From the NCBI GenBank assembly GCA_019242475.1, contig JAFAVK010000035.1, forward strand, positions 39,074 to 103,073: a DNA stretch of 64,000 nucleotides, in the 5' to 3' direction. How positions within the stretch are numbered: position 1 is the stretch's first letter; every line of letters starts with the position of its first letter. The translations under genes were made by a program, and so were the position numbers. This DNA is from Acidobacteriota bacterium (lineage in GTDB: Bacteria; Acidobacteriota; Blastocatellia; Pyrinomonadales; Pyrinomonadaceae). This document shows positions 43,209 through 51,447 of the stretch, in pieces. Under the pieces are notes generated by a model, which had not been told where the DNA came from, did not search any database, and saw only the letters and a list, made by a program, of their open reading frames with translations.

Positions 43209-44996
43209 ATGAACTACGCCAACATCTACGCCCTCTTCCGCGAACGTGTCGCGCAGTACGCCGGGCGCGATGTGTTCTACGTGCGCCGCGAAGGGGCTTG
43301 GCGCGGGAGTTCCTGGGAGCAGTTCGGCGCGGACGCGCACGCATTAGCGTCGGCGCTGTTGATGTCAGGCTTGGGGCGCGGGGCGGCCGTGTGCGTGCTG
43401 ATGGGGAACGTGCCGGAGTGGCCGGTGTGCGACCTCGGCATCATCGCGGCGGGCGGCGTCTCGTGCGGGCTCTACCCGACGAGCAGCGCCGAGCAGTGCC
43501 GCTACATCGTCGAGCACTCGGACGCGGAGTTCGTCTTCGCGGACACGGCGGCGCAGTTGGAGAAGGTTCTGAGCGTGAGGGAAGGCTTGACGAAAGTTAA
43601 GCGGTTCGTCGTGCTCGACGAAGGGGCCGCCCGTGGGCGCGAGGGCGTCGTGAGCTTCGCGGAGTTTTTGCGTTTGGGAGAAGGGAGAAGGGAAGAGACG
43701 GCGGCCGAGCTGCGCGAACGCGCGGAGGGCGCGCGCGCCGACGACACGGCCATCATGGTCTACACGTCGGGGACGACGGGGCTTCCTAAAGGCGCCTGCC
43801 TGAGCCACCGCTACGTCATCAACAGCGTCGAGTCTCTGCGCGGCGCCGTGCCCGTCTACGACACCGACGCGGCCTTCTCCTACCTGCCCTTCTGCCACGT
43901 CGCCGAGCGCATCTCGGGGCTCTACAACCGCCTCTACGCGGGCACGCCCGCGTACTTCGTCGATGATTTGACGAAGCTCGGGCAGTACATGCTCGAAGTG
44001 CGCCCGACGGTCTTCGCCTCGCTCCCGCGCTTCTTCGAGAAGATTCACGCGCGCGTCATGGCCGACCTCGAACGCGAGCCGGACGAAGACCGCCGACGCT
44101 TCCATCAGGCGCTCGAAACGGGGCGCCGCGTCGTGCGCCTGCGCCAGTCGAAGGAGGAGGTGCCGGCCGAGCTACTTAACGAATACGAGTCGAACGCGCT
44201 GCCCGTCCTTCAGCGCGTCAAGGACTACTTCGGCGGGCGCGTGCGTGTGGCGACTTCGGGCGGCGCGCCTCTGCCTTTGGAGGTGGCGGAGTTCTTCGCC
44301 GCGGCGGGGCTGCCGATACTGCAAGCTTACGGGCTGACCGAGAACGTCTGCGTCGCCTTCAACCGGCCCGACAGATACAAGTTCGGCACGGTCGGCCCGC
44401 CGATGCCCGGCTGCGAGGTGCGGATGGAGCCGGACGGCGAAATCCTCGTCCGCAGCGAGATGATGTTCTCGGGCTACTACAAGGAGCCTTCGAAGACGGC
44501 CGAGGTGTTGCGCGGCGGCTGGCTTTTGACGGGCGACCTCGGCGAGCAGGACGCCGACGGCTTCCTGAAGATAACGGGTCGGAAGAAGGAGCTGATCGTG
44601 CTCTCGACGGGGAAGAACGTCGCGCCCGCGCTCGTCGAGAACATGCTCAAGGAGCACCACCTCGTCAGCCACGCCTACGTCCACGGCGACGGCCGCAGCT
44701 ACCTCGTCGCGCTCGTCACGCTCAACCCGCAGGAGGCCGAGGAGCACGCGCGCGCCCGCGGGATTGCGTACGAAAGCTTCGAGGGGCTGGCCGCGTCCGC
44801 GGAGATGCGCGGCCTCGTCTCTTCCATCGTCGAGTCGGCCAACCGCCGCGTCTCTTCGAGCGAGTCGGTGAAGAGGTTCGTCATCCTCCCGCGCGACTTC
44901 CGCGCCGACCTCGAAGAGGTCACGCCCACGCTCAAGCTCAAGCGCGACGTGGTGGCGCGCAACTTCGCGGACGTGTTGCAGGGCCTCTACGCGTAA
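43209..44996 (+). CDS. Long-chain-type acyl-CoA ligase (AMP-binding)
   Basis: A 595-residue adenylate-forming ligase of the long-chain fatty-acyl-CoA synthetase group. The P-loop motif MVYTSGTTGLPKGACLSH is near residue 185, the A5-type motif QAYGLTENVCVAFN near 375, the hinge LLTGDLGEQDADGFLKITGR near 440, and the adenylation lysine is expected in LKLKRDVV. It activates a carboxylic acid as its CoA thioester. By position it could supply benzoyl- or arylalkanoyl-CoA to the Box enzymes, but the sequence type is closer to fatty-acid ligases. Ribosome binding is weak, and its leader is the 21-bp repeat array. Confidence 0.9.
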   Translation: MNYANIYALFRERVAQYAGRDVFYVRREGAWRGSSWEQFGADAHALASALLMSGLGRGAAVCVLMGNVPEWPVCDLGIIAAGGVSCGLYPTSSAEQCRYIVEHSDAEFVFADTAAQLEKVLSVREGLTKVKRFVVLDEGAARGREGVVSFAEFLRLGEGRREETAAELRERAEGARADDTAIMVYTSGTTGLPKGACLSHRYVINSVESLRGAVPVYDTDAAFSYLPFCHVAERISGLYNRLYAGTPAYFVDDLTKLGQYMLEVRPTVFASLPRFFEKIHARVMADLEREPDEDRRRFHQALETGRRVVRLRQSKEEVPAELLNEYESNALPVLQRVKDYFGGRVRVATSGGAPLPLEVAEFFAAAGLPILQAYGLTENVCVAFNRPDRYKFGTVGPPMPGCEVRMEPDGEILVRSEMMFSGYYKEPSKTAEVLRGGWLLTGDLGEQDADGFLKITGRKKELIVLSTGKNVAPALVENMLKEHHLVSHAYVHGDGRSYLVALVTLNPQEAEEHARARGIAYESFEGLAASAEMRGLVSSIVESANRRVSSSESVKRFVILPRDFRADLEEVTPTLKLKRDVVARNFADVLQGLYA

Positions 44997-45033
44997 AACT
45001 TTGATTTGAAATTTGAAATTCCGGGAGTCGGAC

Positions 45034-45906
45034 ATGAAGCAACACAGAAAAGCGCTCCTCGCACTCCTGTTCGTTCTCTTCTCGTCGGCGTCGGCCGCGG
45101 CGCAGTCGCCGGACGTGCCGCCGCCGAAGGCGGTGGTCGTCTTCGGGCAGAAGATTAAGTATGTGGAGGCGGGCAGCGGCCCGGCGGTCGTCCTTCTGCA
45201 CGGGCTGGGCGGGAACTCGACCAACTGGGCCTTCAACATGGCCGCGCTCGCCGAGAAGTTTCGCGTCATCGTGCCCGACCAGGTCGGCTTCGGCCAGTCC
45301 GACAAGCCGTTCATCAACTACCGCGTCGGCACTTACGTGGACTTCCTCGACAAGTTCCTCTCGGAGCTGAAGGTCGAGCGCGCGACGCTCGTCGGCAACT
45401 CGATGGGGGGCTGGGTCGCCGCGCTCTACGCCGTGAGGTACCCGTCGAAGGTCGAGCGGCTGGTGCTCGTTGACTCCGCCGGCTTCGCGCCGCCGAAGGA
45501 GTTCGACCTGAGCACGCTGTCGGGCCTGAACCCCTCGACGCGCGAAGAGATGAAGCGGCTCGCCGGGATGGTCTTCTACAACCCGCTGCTCAGGTCGGAC
45601 GCGGCCGTGGACGTGCTGCTGGCTGAGCGCATGTCGGCGGGCGACGGCTACACCATCCAGCGCCTGGTCGAATCCATCTACCGCGGCGAAGACATGCTCG
45701 ACGGGAAGCTCGGCGCCGTCAAACAGCCGGTGCTGCTCGTCTGGGGGCGCGAGGACGGGCTGACCCCGCTCGCGCGCGAGGGCGAGAAGTTCAAGCGCGA
45801 GCTGCCCTCGGCGCAGTGGGTCGTCTTCGACGGCTGCGGCCACGTCCCGCAGTTCGAGAAGGCCGCGGAGTTCAACGCCGCCGTCCTGAAGTTCCTTTCG
45901 CAGTGA
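45034..45906 (+). CDS. Exported alpha/beta-fold hydrolase
   Basis: A 290-residue alpha/beta hydrolase with a signal peptide (KALLALLFVLFSSASAAAQS). The oxyanion segment is VVLLHGLGGNSTNWAFN, the nucleophile is in LVGNSMGGWVAALYAV, the acid is in LLVWGREDGLTPLAREG, and the His is in GCGHVPQFEKAAEF. It resembles C-C hydrolases (MhpC/BphD type) and esterases, but the signal peptide points to the periplasm, where it might hydrolyse an imported ester. The ATG at 45034 has GGGAG upstream. Fourteen bases separate it from the MaoC gene. Confidence 0.87.
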   Translation: MKQHRKALLALLFVLFSSASAAAQSPDVPPPKAVVVFGQKIKYVEAGSGPAVVLLHGLGGNSTNWAFNMAALAEKFRVIVPDQVGFGQSDKPFINYRVGTYVDFLDKFLSELKVERATLVGNSMGGWVAALYAVRYPSKVERLVLVDSAGFAPPKEFDLSTLSGLNPSTREEMKRLAGMVFYNPLLRSDAAVDVLLAERMSAGDGYTIQRLVESIYRGEDMLDGKLGAVKQPVLLVWGREDGLTPLAREGEKFKRELPSAQWVVFDGCGHVPQFEKAAEFNAAVLKFLSQ

Positions 45907-45920
45907 ACGGGGAGACGCGG

Positions 45921-46322
45921 ATGAGTTTAAAAGTCGGCGACGCGGCCGAAGTCTCGAAGACCATCACGGACGAGGACGTGCGCGCCTTCGCCGAGCTGAC
46001 GGGCGACCGCAACCCCGTCCACCTCGATGAAGGGTACGCCGCGCGGACGCGCTTCGGCCGCCGCATCGCGCACGGGATGCTCGGCGCCTCGCTCATCTCG
46101 GCCGTGCTGGCGAACGAGCTGCCCGGCCGCGGCACGGTCTATTTGAGTCAGACGCTCCGCTTCACCGCGCCCGTCTTCCTCGGCGACACCGTCACCGCGC
46201 GCGTCGTCGTCAAGGGCGTGCGCGAGGACAAGCCCGTCGTCACGCTCGAAACCGTCTGCACGAACCAGCGCGGCGAGCGCGTCGTCGAGGGCGAGGCCGT
46301 CGTCCTCGTGCCGAAAGTTTAA
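45921..46322 (+). CDS. MaoC-like (R)-specific enoyl-CoA hydratase
   Basis: A 133-residue single hot-dog-domain hydratase. The active-site motif DVRAFAELTGDRNPVHLDEGYA includes the catalytic Asp and His (split here only for reading: AELTGDRNPVHLDE), followed by FGRRIAHGMLGASLIS and LRFTAPVFLGDTV. PhaJ-type enzymes hydrate trans-2-enoyl-CoA to (R)-3-hydroxyacyl-CoA. In this island it could act on a ring-cleaved or side-chain acyl-CoA. The ATG at 45921 follows GGGGAG by 7 bases; a longer upstream reading overlaps the hydrolase gene. It is 4 bp from the MFS gene. Confidence 0.92.
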   Translation: MSLKVGDAAEVSKTITDEDVRAFAELTGDRNPVHLDEGYAARTRFGRRIAHGMLGASLISAVLANELPGRGTVYLSQTLRFTAPVFLGDTVTARVVVKGVREDKPVVTLETVCTNQRGERVVEGEAVVLVPKV

Positions 46323-46326
46323 GCGC

Positions 46327-47592
46327 ATGTCCGAAGCGACCGTGCAGCCGGCCGGAGTCGAAAAGATACCCGCGCACTCCTGGTACGCGCTCGGCGTGCT
46401 GACGCTGATCTACGTCCTGAACTTCTTAGACCGCGTGCTCATCTACTTCATGTTCACGCCGATCAAGGCGGAGATGAAGTTCTCGGACTTGCAGCTCGGG
46501 CTGCTGGGCGCGACCTCGTTCGCCATCTTCTACACGGTGCTCGGCATCCCCTTCGGGCGTCTGGCCGACCGCGGCTCGCGCAAGCGGCTCATCGCGGGGG
46601 GGCTCGCGGTGTGGAGCGTCTTCTCGGGGCTCACAGGGTACACGCACAGCTTCGAGACGATGTTCCTGTGCCGCCTGATGGTCGGCGTCGGCGAGGCGAC
46701 GCTGGGGCCGGCGGCCCTGTCGCTCTTGTCGGACTATTTCCCCGTGCGGATGAGGGCCAGCGTGACGGCCGTCTACTCCTCGGCCATCGCCGTGGGGAGC
46801 GGGCTGGCGCTCGCGCTCGGCGGTCAGGTCGAGGCGCTGCTCGGGTGGCGCTGGGCCTTCTTCCTGCTCGGCTTCCCGGGGCTTCTGGTCTGCCTGCTCG
46901 TGCTCTCTCTGCGCGAGGCGAAGCGGGGCGTGACCGAGCGCGAGCCGGTGCGCTACACGGCGAGGGATTGGAAGGTTCTCTTCCGGAGCGTGCCGCTGCG
47001 GTATCACTACCTCGGGTACGCGCTGTTCGGGCTGGCGTCGAACCAGTTGTCGATCTGGGGCGTAAGCTTCTTCGCGCGGGTGCACGGGTTGGACTTGAAG
47101 TTGATCGGGTCTTTGGGCGGGCTGCTGTCGCTGCTGGCGGGCGTGCCGGGGACGATTGCGGGGGGGTTGCTGGCCGACCGCCTGCGTCGGAAGGGGAGGG
47201 GCGGGAGGATGTTCTTCTCGGCGGCGTGCGCGCTGCTGTCGGCGCCTCTGTGGGTGGCTTTGCTCTTCTCGAACGGGGCGGCGGTGCTGCTGGCGGCGAA
47301 CTTCTTTCTGCTCGCGCTCTCCCTGATGTGGCTCGGCGCGGCGGCCGCCGACGTGCACGACATCGCGGGGCCGCAGTTAAGGGGACTGGGCGTCGCCATC
47401 TACTTCTTCGCCGTCAACCTCGCGGCCTACGTCATCGGCGCGCCGCTCGTCGGGCGCATCAACGACGCCCTCGGCGCGGGCGCGAACCCGCAGATGCTAC
47501 GCTACGGCCTGCTGCTCTGCCCCGCCGCCGCCCTGCTCGCCGCGCTGCTGCTCTGGTTGGGGGGCCGGAAGCTTGAAGGCAGTAGGCAGTAG
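46327..47592 (+). CDS. MFS transporter (Spinster-like group)
   Basis: A 421-residue major facilitator with 12 hydrophobic segments. The loop 2-3 motif GRLADRGSRKRLIAGGLAVW and the transmembrane-4 region FLCRLMVGVGEATLGPAALS place it among the Spns/organic-anion group. Genes of this type often sit in catabolic clusters for aromatic, sterol or lipid compounds and move them across the inner membrane. It ends the plus-strand set that starts with the TonB receptor. Its last residues (GSRQ) and stop come from AGTAGGC repeat sequence. Confidence 0.9.
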   Translation: MSEATVQPAGVEKIPAHSWYALGVLTLIYVLNFLDRVLIYFMFTPIKAEMKFSDLQLGLLGATSFAIFYTVLGIPFGRLADRGSRKRLIAGGLAVWSVFSGLTGYTHSFETMFLCRLMVGVGEATLGPAALSLLSDYFPVRMRASVTAVYSSAIAVGSGLALALGGQVEALLGWRWAFFLLGFPGLLVCLLVLSLREAKRGVTEREPVRYTARDWKVLFRSVPLRYHYLGYALFGLASNQLSIWGVSFFARVHGLDLKLIGSLGGLLSLLAGVPGTIAGGLLADRLRRKGRGGRMFFSAACALLSAPLWVALLFSNGAAVLLAANFFLLALSLMWLGAAAADVHDIAGPQLRGLGVAIYFFAVNLAAYVIGAPLVGRINDALGAGANPQMLRYGLLLCPAAALLAALLLWLGGRKLEGSRQ

Positions 47593-47605
47593 GCAGTAGG
47601 CAGTT
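47577..47605. repeat. Single-arm AGTAGGC repeat
   Basis: Four AGTAGGC-type words follow one another (AGGCAGTAGGCAGTAGGCAG and on) at the 3' end of the MFS gene. Unlike the other AGTAGGC elements I see no inverted second arm nearby; a different dyad follows 50 bp later. Confidence 0.8.
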
Positions 47606-47656
47606 GAGACAAAGAGTAGATTTATACCGATATGCAGTTGAGTGTGGCCGAAGAGA

Positions 47657-47735
47657 TTTTAACCACAGAGACACAGAGACACAGCCTGTTGAGTTATCCG
47701 CGCCAGGCTGTGCCTCTATGTCTCTGTGGTTAAAA
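47657..47735. repeat. Intergenic dyad, CCACAGAGACACAGAG word type
   Basis: TTTTAACCACAGAGACACAG plus AGACACAGCCTG (47657-47688) pairs with CAGGCTGTGCCTCTATGTCT and CTGTGGTTAAAA (47704-47735). The stem is nearly perfect over 32 bp with a 15-base loop. It lies between the convergent MFS and boxB genes and has T/A runs at both ends, so it could terminate transcription in both directions. Confidence 0.88.
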
Positions 47736-47741
47736 ATTTCG

Positions 47742-49142
47742 TTAGAGCCGGACGTATTCGAACTCGAACGGCTTGCCCTTGATGCCGGTGGCGGGCGGGG
47801 CGATCCAGTTGGCGATCTTGCCGGGCTCGGTGACGGGGTGCATGAGGCTCTGGACGTACTCGCGGTCGGCGCGCGTGGGGAGCCACTCGTCCTGGCGCGC
47901 CTCAAACTCTTCGGCGGTGATGATCTCGCCGTCGAGGTCGAAGTGTTGGCCGGCGTACTCGCCGACGTGGCGGTGGAAGCGCGTCGAGGGCAGGCGCAAG
48001 CGGAAGTCCACGCCCTCCTCCGCGACGTACTTGTTCCAGCGTTCGAGCGCGCGCTCGCAGTCGCGGACGTACTCGCCGCGCAGCACCTCGTTCAAAGCAT
48101 TCCGCAACGGCACCTCGCGCTCGCTGATGCGCCCGTCCTCGATGACGGGCAGCGTGAACGAGCCCTCGGCCAAAACGTGCTCGTCGTACTTCTTCTGCTC
48201 CTGATACCTGCCCTTGAGGCCGGCGGCGAAGAAGTCGGCCGCGTTCGAGCTGATCTCGCCGCCGAAGAGGTCGAGCGAGTAGGAGAACCAGTAGTTGATG
48301 TAGCGCTGGATGATGTCGAACGGGATGCCGCCGACCTCGCGCACGTCTTCGTTCTGCTTCATCAACTGCGCCGTGCGGCGGACGACGCGGCCGACGCCGG
48401 TCTCGCCGACGAAGAGGTGGTGCGCCTCCTCCGTGAGCATGAACTGGCAGGTGCGCGCGAGCGGCTCGAAGCCAGACTCGGCGAGCGCCGAGAGTTGGTA
48501 CTTGCCGTCGCGGTCGGTGAACATCGTGAAGCAGAAGAAGTTGAGCCAGTCGTCGCACGGCTGGTTGAAGGCTTCGAGTATTCTGGGCTTATCGGGGTTG
48601 CCGGAACGTCTTTCGAGCAGGGCGTCGGCCTCGTCGCGCCCGTCGCGGCCGAAGTAGCCGTGCAGCAGGTAGACCATCGCCCAGAGGTGCCGGCCCTCCT
48701 CGACGTTCACCTGAAACAGATTCCTCAAGTCATAAAGCGAAGGGCAGGTCTGGCCGAGCCGCCGCTGCTGCTCGACCGAGGCGGGCTCGGTGTCGGCCTG
48801 CGTGACGACGATGCGGCGCAGCGCGTTGCGGAACTCGCCGGGGACTTCCTGATAAGCGGGCTGCCCCAGGTTGTCCCCGAAGCCGACGCGCGCGTCCGGC
48901 TCGGCCGGCTTCAAAAAGATGCCCCAGCGGTATTCGGGCATCCGCACGTAGTCGAAATTCGCCCACCCGTCTGGCTCGACCGAGACGGCCGTGCGCAGCC
49001 ACACGTCCTTGTCCTGGAACCCCTCCGGCCCCATCTCGCGCCACCAGTCGAGGTAGTTCGGCAGCCACTTCTCCAGCGCGCGCTGGAGCCGCTTGTCGCC
49101 GGACAGATTGACGTTGTTGGGAATCCGCTCGTGTAACTCCAT
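47742..49142 (-). CDS. boxB: Benzoyl-CoA 2,3-epoxidase subunit BoxB
   Basis: BoxB is the diiron oxygenase that turns benzoyl-CoA into its 2,3-epoxide, with electrons from the reductase BoxA. The 466-residue protein matches the family along its length: NLSGDKRLQRALEKWLPNYL at the start, the iron-ligand helices LFQVNVEEGRHLWAMVYLL and FMLTEEAHHLFVGETGVGRV, and the C-terminal GIKGKPFEFEYVRL. The ATG follows GAGGGTC. It is downstream of boxC on the same strand with a dyad between. No boxA is in the window. Confidence 0.96.
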   Translation of the reverse strand: MELHERIPNNVNLSGDKRLQRALEKWLPNYLDWWREMGPEGFQDKDVWLRTAVSVEPDGWANFDYVRMPEYRWGIFLKPAEPDARVGFGDNLGQPAYQEVPGEFRNALRRIVVTQADTEPASVEQQRRLGQTCPSLYDLRNLFQVNVEEGRHLWAMVYLLHGYFGRDGRDEADALLERRSGNPDKPRILEAFNQPCDDWLNFFCFTMFTDRDGKYQLSALAESGFEPLARTCQFMLTEEAHHLFVGETGVGRVVRRTAQLMKQNEDVREVGGIPFDIIQRYINYWFSYSLDLFGGEISSNAADFFAAGLKGRYQEQKKYDEHVLAEGSFTLPVIEDGRISEREVPLRNALNEVLRGEYVRDCERALERWNKYVAEEGVDFRLRLPSTRFHRHVGEYAGQHFDLDGEIITAEEFEARQDEWLPTRADREYVQSLMHPVTEPGKIANWIAPPATGIKGKPFEFEYVRL

Positions 49143-49150
49143 TTGACCCT

Positions 49151-49245
49151 CGTAAACCGTGACAAGATTAAAGCCGCGAACTGTGAACCGTGACGAGAGG
49201 TAAGATGTTTTTCATCCCGTCACGGTTTACGGTTCACGGTTTACG
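49151..49245. repeat. Dyad between boxC and boxB, AACCGTAAACC word type
   Basis: CGTAAACCGTGACAAG and CTGTGAACCGTGACG (49151-49195) pair with CGTCACGGTTTACGGTTCAC plus GGTTTACG (49218-49245). It shares arm words with the element at 19595-19668. The boxC stop TAA is in the right arm, and boxB starts 9 bp from the left arm. Confidence 0.85.
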
Positions 49246-50872
49246 TTCTTTTGTAATCGAACTGCGGCTGCGTCGGCTTGCCGTAGTTCGTGAGCGCCCC
49301 CTGCGGGCCGACGGCGTTGGGGCGCTGGAAAATCCAGTTCTGCCAGGCGGTGAGCCGGCCGAAGATTTTGGTGTCGAGATTTTCGGGGCCGGCGAAGCGC
49401 AGGGACGCTTCCATGCCGGTCAGCGCGTCGGGGGAGAGCGAGGTGCGCTCCTCGACGGCGACGCGGATTTCGTCCTCCCAGTCGAGGTCGTCGGGCGCGA
49501 AGGTGACGAGGCCCGCCTCCTCCGCCTCTTCGGTGTCGAAGCGCCCTTCGTGTTCGAGGACGGCGGCGGCGCGTTGGGGCTCCGCGAGGAAGCGCGACTG
49601 GAGGCGCGTCAGGCCGTTAGACATCGGGAGCGCGCCCGCGTTCAACTCGCTCACCGCCAGCTCGACCTTCCGGTCGGGGTCGTTGAGCATGTAGCTGCGG
49701 TCGGAGGCGAGCAGCAGTTCGAGCAGGTTGCCGGCGAAGCAGCCCCCCGGCTCGGCCAGCGCGAAGAAGCTCTTGGCCGTCAGGTCGAGCCGGCGCAGCA
49801 CCCGCGCCATGTGCAGGATGGTCTCGCGGACGAGCCAGTGTTCGCGGTTCTCGACCAGAACCTTGTCAACCGCCAGCACGTCTTCGATCTCGCCCGCGGC
49901 GCGCAGCAGCACGAGCCCGACCTCCGGCTCGTTCAAACGCAAGTGAAGCAGCGCGTCGTCCAGCTCGCGGTACGCGCGCAGAGGCCAGTACGCGTCGCCG
50001 AGCTTCTGAATCTCATCCGCCGTGGTCGGCTGTTCCCCCTCCGGCCCGCGCACGGTCAGCTCCGCGTGGCGCGCCGCGCGGTTCAGTTTCAAAGAGACGT
50101 ACTTGTACTCGCGCCCGGCCTCGCTCGCTTCGACCTCAAGCGGATTCAACTTAATGCCGGGGCCGGCCGCCTGCCCTTCCGCCTCTTGAAGAATCTCCGC
50201 GACGCGCGCCTCGACGCCCTCCTGGAACTTGCTCGTCGGGAAGTGGCCGTCGATCAAGCCCCACTCCCGCGCACGCTTCGCCTTCAACCCCTCGGCCAGC
50301 GTCGAGAAGACGTCGGCACGGTCGCGGCGAACCTTGCGCTTATCAACTAAACGTGTGAGTCCGCCCGTCCCCGGCAGCACGCCGAGCAGAGGCACCTCGG
50401 GGAGCGAGACCGCCGAGTTGCCGTCGTCAACCAGGTAGATTTCGTCGCAGGCTATCGCCAGCTCGTAGCCGCCGCCCGAGGCCGTGCCGTTGAGGGCGGC
50501 GACGTAACGCTGGCCCGAGTGCGCGGACGCGTCCTCGATGGAGCAGCGCGTCTCGTTCGTGTACTTGCAGAAGTTGACCTTGAAGCCGTGCGCCGAGGTG
50601 CCGAGCATGTAGATGTTGGCGCCGGCGCAGAAGATGCGGGGCTTGAGACTTTTGACGACGACGGCGCGCACCTCCGGGTGCTCGAAGCGCAGGCGCTGGA
50701 CGGCGTCGGCCAGCTCGATGTCCACGCCGAGGTCGTAGGAGTTGAGCTTGAGCTTGTAGCCCTCGGCTAAAGTCTCGTCCTCCTGCACGTCCATCGAGAG
50801 CGTGGCGACCGGCCCCTCGATCTCAAGCTTCCAGTGCCGGTAACGCTCCGGCGAGGTCTCGAAGTTAATCAT
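49241..50872 (-). CDS. boxC: 2,3-epoxybenzoyl-CoA dihydrolase BoxC
   Basis: BoxC opens the epoxidised ring of benzoyl-CoA hydrolytically to 3,4-dehydroadipyl-CoA semialdehyde and formate. The protein is 543 residues from the ATG at 50872, where homologues start; an ATG 27 bp upstream is possible. It is a double crotonase-fold enzyme: RYRHWKLEIEGPVATLSMDV, GYKLKLNSYDLGVDIELADA, then ARIFCAGANIYMLG-type and NGTASGGGYELAIACDEIYL loops, with the C-terminal half being the specific Box extension. Together with boxB it forms the core of the aerobic CoA-dependent benzoate route. Confidence 0.95.
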   Translation of the reverse strand: MINFETSPERYRHWKLEIEGPVATLSMDVQEDETLAEGYKLKLNSYDLGVDIELADAVQRLRFEHPEVRAVVVKSLKPRIFCAGANIYMLGTSAHGFKVNFCKYTNETRCSIEDASAHSGQRYVAALNGTASGGGYELAIACDEIYLVDDGNSAVSLPEVPLLGVLPGTGGLTRLVDKRKVRRDRADVFSTLAEGLKAKRAREWGLIDGHFPTSKFQEGVEARVAEILQEAEGQAAGPGIKLNPLEVEASEAGREYKYVSLKLNRAARHAELTVRGPEGEQPTTADEIQKLGDAYWPLRAYRELDDALLHLRLNEPEVGLVLLRAAGEIEDVLAVDKVLVENREHWLVRETILHMARVLRRLDLTAKSFFALAEPGGCFAGNLLELLLASDRSYMLNDPDRKVELAVSELNAGALPMSNGLTRLQSRFLAEPQRAAAVLEHEGRFDTEEAEEAGLVTFAPDDLDWEDEIRVAVEERTSLSPDALTGMEASLRFAGPENLDTKIFGRLTAWQNWIFQRPNAVGPQGALTNYGKPTQPQFDYKRT

Positions 50873-51019
50873 TCGGCTCGACTGCACTCCCACAGGCATA
50901 AATTCTACGCGGGCACGAAACCCGAATTATACCTGCTCACACGCCGGAATGCATTTGGCGGGCGGCCCAACAAATTAGTCCTGCAAGTCGGCCGCGGGCG
51001 GGAGGCGCGGGGCTCAAAG

Positions 51020-51060
51020 GGAAGGGCGCGGGACGTTCTCGTAACGTCCCGCGCCCTTCC
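51020..51060 (-). terminator. Strong hairpin after the Asn-rich lipoprotein gene
   Basis: GGAAGGGCGCGGGACGTT (51020-51037) and AACGTCCCGCGCCCTTCC (51043-51060) form a perfect 18-bp stem with a 5-base loop. It starts 25 bp after the stop of the minus-strand lipoprotein gene and is followed on that strand by TTTGAG, a weak U tract. It would insulate boxC from upstream transcription. Confidence 0.75.
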
Positions 51061-51085
51061 TCGGCCGAGCCGGCAGACGCGCCGC

Positions 51086-51406
51086 TCAGTGCTTCGTGTT
51101 GCCGTTGGCGTTGTGGTTCCCGTTGGCGTTGGCGTTGTGGTTGCCGTTGGCGTTGTGATTAACGTTATTGCTGTTAATCGTGCTGACGCCGCTGGTGTTC
51201 TTGTTGCCGTTGTCGTTGGTCACCACGCCCACGTTGGACGGGGCGGTGTTGGCGTTCAAGTTCTTCGGGACGTTGGCGTTCGTCTCCACCGCGCTGTTGC
51301 GCGTGGCGTTGGCGTTCGTGTTCGCGTTCGAGTTCGAGTTGCTATCGCACGCCGCGCCCCACGCCGCGATCCCGAGTAAGCAGATTAGAGAGAGTGTCCG
51401 TCGCAT
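51086..51406 (-). CDS. Small asparagine-rich lipoprotein
   Basis: A 106-residue predicted lipoprotein. The signal peptide (RRTLSLICLLGIAAWGAACD) ends in a lipobox with the lipid-bearing cysteine at about residue 19. The mature part is almost all Asn, Ala, Thr, Ser, Gly and Val: SNSNANTNANATRN near the start and NHNANGNHNANANGNHNANG at the end. GGAGG precedes the ATG at 51406 by 5 bases. Asn/His-rich low-complexity tails may bind metal or self-associate, but no function is known. It is followed by a strong hairpin. Confidence 0.78.
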   Translation of the reverse strand: MRRTLSLICLLGIAAWGAACDSNSNSNANTNANATRNSAVETNANVPKNLNANTAPSNVGVVTNDNGNKNTSGVSTINSNNVNHNANGNHNANANGNHNANGNTKH

Positions 51407-51447
51407 CTTTCCTCCAAGACTGTTAAGGCCGTGCCCGGCGGCGCAGC

